Translations under genes and position numbers: made by a program
Assembly: GCA_022340805.1 (NCBI GenBank)
Contig: JAJDNF010000060.1
Span: 1 to 44,783 of the forward strand
DNA length: 44,783 nucleotides
Source: Chromatiaceae bacterium
GTDB lineage: Bacteria > Pseudomonadota > Gammaproteobacteria > Chromatiales > Chromatiaceae
Reading direction: 5' to 3'
Part shown: one piece after another, positions 43,089 to 44,783 of the stretch
Layout of the letters: each line of letters opens with the position of its first letter
Numbering within the stretch: the stretch's first letter is position 1
Notes under the pieces: model-generated
Databases searched by the model: none
The model's input: the letters and a program-made list of their open reading frames with translations, nothing else
What the model was told of the DNA's origin: nothing

Positions 43089-43499
43089 TCAGAAAAGTTC
43101 TATGCCGCCTTCCGCCATCGAGCCCTGAGCCAAAGGCTTGCTGTCGCTGGCCACTCCCGCCGCCAGGAACTCGTCCAATTCCCCCTGCAAGCGGTGCAAG
43201 GCCTAAACAAAATCACCAGGGCCCGGACCTCGGCTCTGTGCAGCTCTGACAGCCTCCCCGTGGACGCGTCTTACCAGCCCGTCAATACGGTCTAAATGGC
43301 GCTCCGAACAGGCGGCCAGCTGGGTGGCGATATCCTCGAACTGCAGCGAACGAACGGCGTCGCCGACCATCGAATCGACCTCGCGCGTCATCACCGAAAC
43401 CGACTCCAGAAACCGTTCCACAGACCGGTTGAGCGTGCTGAGCTGGCCGAGCATCGGGTTCGCCTTTGCCTTCGCCTGGGTCGCGAAGTTGATCGTCAA
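43089..43499 (-). pseudogene. Methyl-accepting-chemotaxis-like protein, C-terminal remnant with in-frame TAG
   Basis: The minus-strand frame from about 43499 reads PMLGQLSTLNRSVERFLESV, then VDSMVGDAVRSLQFEDIATQ, and stops at TAG (43205-43203). The same frame continues ALHRLQGELDEFLAAGVASD to GIELF and a natural TGA at 43089. The continuation has a typical receptor-like C-terminal tail, so the TAG looks like a premature stop. Upstream, a TTG at 43499 follows an out-of-frame EMDAMQEF segment, suggesting a further frameshift, and no N-terminal ligand or membrane part is found. The SLQFED block resembles proteins related to chemotaxis receptors. Confidence 0.6.
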
Positions 43500-43810
43500 A
43501 ACTCCTGCATGGCGTCCATTTCATGCCCGGAAGTCCGGTGCTGACGGTGGGGCCCCAGCCCCGCTCGCCTGGCGCACGGCGGGCACGACAGGCACCCGAC
43601 GAAAGATGCAGCTCTGGATGCGTATCGACGCGCGCTTGGGAATCTTTAGGTAGGAGCCATCCGTGCTGGAACCGCGCGCGCACCGGGCATAACGGGCTCG
43701 GCGGCGATCCATGTCGGGGCTGTGCGCTTAGCCGGCCGGAAAGCGCGGAGGCGACGTCCTGCGCTGCGCAGGACAGAGCTGTCGATGGCAAATCCCGGCG
43801 GGTGTGCCAA
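43500..43810. other. No intact gene; probable decayed 5' part of the receptor-like pseudogene
   Basis: Frames on both strands have no recognisable domain. A short minus-strand EMDAMQEF at about 43530-43505 is compatible with the lost upstream part of the pseudogene at 43089-43499. I see no promoter or RNA. Confidence 0.4.
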
Positions 43811-43840
43811 ACAAACAACCGCGCCGTCGAAGGCGCGGTT
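43811..43840 (-). terminator. Probable terminator of the DsrC-like gene
   Basis: On the minus strand AACCGCGCC-TTCGAC-GGCGCGGTT forms a 9-bp stem followed by GTTTGTTTG, 24 bp beyond the DsrC-like stop codon. Confidence 0.7.
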
Positions 43841-43863
43841 CGATGTTCGTTCGACGTCTGTTG

Positions 43864-44163
43864 TCAGACGCAACCAGTGGGCTTGGGCAGCCCACCGTAC
43901 TTCGTTATCGGCTTCATCGGACCGGTCTTCCACATCTTGAAAATCTCTTTCTGGTCCTGGCCTACATATTTGGCGAACTTGCGGATCGGCGGCACCACGT
44001 TTTCTTCCTCGTAGTACTCTCGCGCCTTCAGGATCTGCTGCCATTTGACATCGTCCAACTCGACACCATCCACCTCGGCCATCGCGCGGCCGATCTCGGG
44101 GGTCCAATCCGACATGCTCACCAGGTATCCGTCGCCATCGCGATCGGGAATCTGCGTACTCAT
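43864..44163 (-). CDS. DsrC/TusE-family protein with a single conserved cysteine
   Basis: The 99-residue product has the DsrC fold signature: DGDGYLVSMSDWTPEIGRAM, REYYEEENVVPPIRKFAKYV and the C-terminal arm KYGGLPKPTGCV. The penultimate cysteine C98 (CysA) is present, whereas the second cysteine of true DsrC, 11 residues earlier, is T87. The loop before the arm is also shorter than in dissimilatory DsrC. The protein therefore cannot form the intramolecular trisulfide of DsrC. It is closer to TusE-like sulfur carriers or to single-Cys regulatory homologs known in sulfur oxidisers. AGGAG lies 8 bases before the ATG. It stands alone, with tRNA-Thr upstream. Confidence 0.85.
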   Translation of the reverse strand: MSTQIPDRDGDGYLVSMSDWTPEIGRAMAEVDGVELDDVKWQQILKAREYYEEENVVPPIRKFAKYVGQDQKEIFKMWKTGPMKPITKYGGLPKPTGCV

Positions 44164-44340
44164 CTAAACTACTCCTGAAATTACTCGGTATCGTGTGCAG
44201 CCAAGCTGCGATAGCACGATGATAGGGGCAGCGAGTCGGCGAACCCCACGAAAAATGCATGGTTGGGCACGATCCGGCGAAAGGCCACCAGCAGCCATTG
44301 AACAGCCGGAGGGGCAATCAAGACAGCTTATCGATCCAAA

Positions 44341-44416
44341 TGGAGCTGGCGAGAGGAATCGAACCCCCGACCGGCTGATTACAAATCAGCTGCTCTACCT
44401 ACTGAGCTACGCCAGC
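44341..44416 (-). tRNA. tRNA-Thr (TGT)
   Basis: The 76-base cloverleaf on the minus strand has acceptor GCTGGCG/CGCCAGC, anticodon stem GCTGA/TCAGC with loop TTTGTAA (anticodon TGT), T arm GGGGG-TTCGATT-CCTCT (one mismatch-type pair) and encoded CCA. It lies 177 bp upstream of the DsrC-like gene on the same strand. Confidence 0.95.
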
Positions 44417-44455
44417 CTGAAGAAATAGCGCCCGCGGAAACGTAAAACCCGCGGG

Positions 44456-44485
44456 ATTCTAGCAAGTTCTCGGTATGTCACACAA
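44456..44485 (-). promoter_or_regulatory. Likely promoter of tRNA-Thr (TGT)
   Basis: On the minus strand TTGTGT (44485-44480), an 18-base spacer and TAGAAT (44461-44456) lie about 40 bp upstream of the tRNA. A GC-rich discriminator (CCCGCGGG) follows. Confidence 0.55.
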
Positions 44486-44615
44486 AGGGGATGGCTTCAG
44501 CCTGCCCCTTGAATACACGGAAGCACACGGCGGCGCCGATGTTTCGACGGACAGAACACGGCGCAAATCGAGCACGCAGGCGCTGATACCTCCAACCCGC
44601 TGGTCCTTCAGCCAC

Positions 44616-44783
44616 CTAGCCTGCAAATTGCATGAAGGCGGGCGGGCACATGGTGTTGCGTGGCAGCCGGAAGGCGTTCGATGCGTTCTTCGGCCCTTGT
44701 ATTCGACGTGACAGTCTGTCCTGTTCGGGCTCAGGCCGCGCTGGACTTTGCATTTGTGCCGATCCCCCTCAAACCATAGCTTC
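44616..44783. mobile_element. MITE-like dispersed repeat, copy 2 (cut by the right edge)
   Basis: The left terminal repeat reads CTAGCCTGCAAATTGCATGA and continues with the same interior as the repeat at 15727-15981 as far as CAAACCATAGCTTC, where the window ends. Differences are scattered single bases. The left end here lacks the three extra bases (AGT) of copy 1, so it may be closer to the element's original end. Confidence 0.75.

Noticed and set aside
43282..43818. 178-codon minus-strand frame overlapping the receptor-like remnant
   Set aside because: It reads the remnant in another frame and is full of Arg/Pro; it matches no family.

Overview
The window is about 44.8 kb of GC-rich bacterial chromosome with the gene content of a gammaproteobacterium: TamA/TamB, AmpD/AmpE, BolA, DUF1820, DUF1631, HisI, the rpsT / murJ / lspA / ribF / ileS neighbourhood and rplU-rpmA-obgE-proB next to ispB. 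A DsrC-family protein and the overall style of the genes suggest a sulfur-oxidising Chromatiales-like lineage; that placement is an inference.

Bases 1-3870 are a scrap zone. They hold the 3' end of an IS110-like transposase, a decayed IS91-type transposase broken by two short palindrome-rich insertions, an intact DauA/SulP anion transporter, a truncated HlyD-type adaptor gene and the 3' part of a tRNA-Thr(CGT), which looks like an integration scar. Bases 3868-15500 are mainly housekeeping: a nuclease-fold protein without its catalytic arginines, tamA-tamB, a pterin synthase family protein, a tightly overlapping hisI-gloB-pyrC operon, DUF1820, a stand-alone PDC sensor protein and a bolA-glutaredoxin pair. 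A MITE-like repeat follows (15727-15981) and recurs at the right edge of the window (from 44616). Next come an FGE/EgtB-fold protein, two FKBP isomerases, nadC, a DUF1631 protein and a thioredoxin-ampD-ampE-metal-receptor operon.

Bases 25395-36700 are core genes: a beta-CASP RNase-like protein, ileS, ribF, lspA, murJ, rpsT, proB, obgE, rpmA and rplU. After these come ispB, tRNA-Pro, amtB under a visible sigma-54/NtrC promoter, tRNA-Met, ychF, manC, a STAS protein, a broken chemotaxis-receptor-like gene, a DsrC-like protein and tRNA-Thr(TGT).

The most interesting signal is a pair of unannotated small RNA genes on either side of the lspA-murJ-rpsT cluster (about 30794-30930 on the minus strand and 33546-33694 on the plus strand). 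Each carries five or six GGA motifs. In the first, four hairpins present GGA in the loop; both end in an intrinsic terminator whose own loop contains GGA. Each is preceded by an 18-bp element with the spacing of a GacA/UvrY box (TGTAGG-N6-CCTACA, perfect in one and half degenerate in the other). This is the architecture of the CsrB/RsmY/RsmZ RNAs that sequester the translational regulator CsrA/RsmA. The same 13-base GGA hairpin found in the first RNA also lies in the leader of ampE, a candidate CsrA target within the window.
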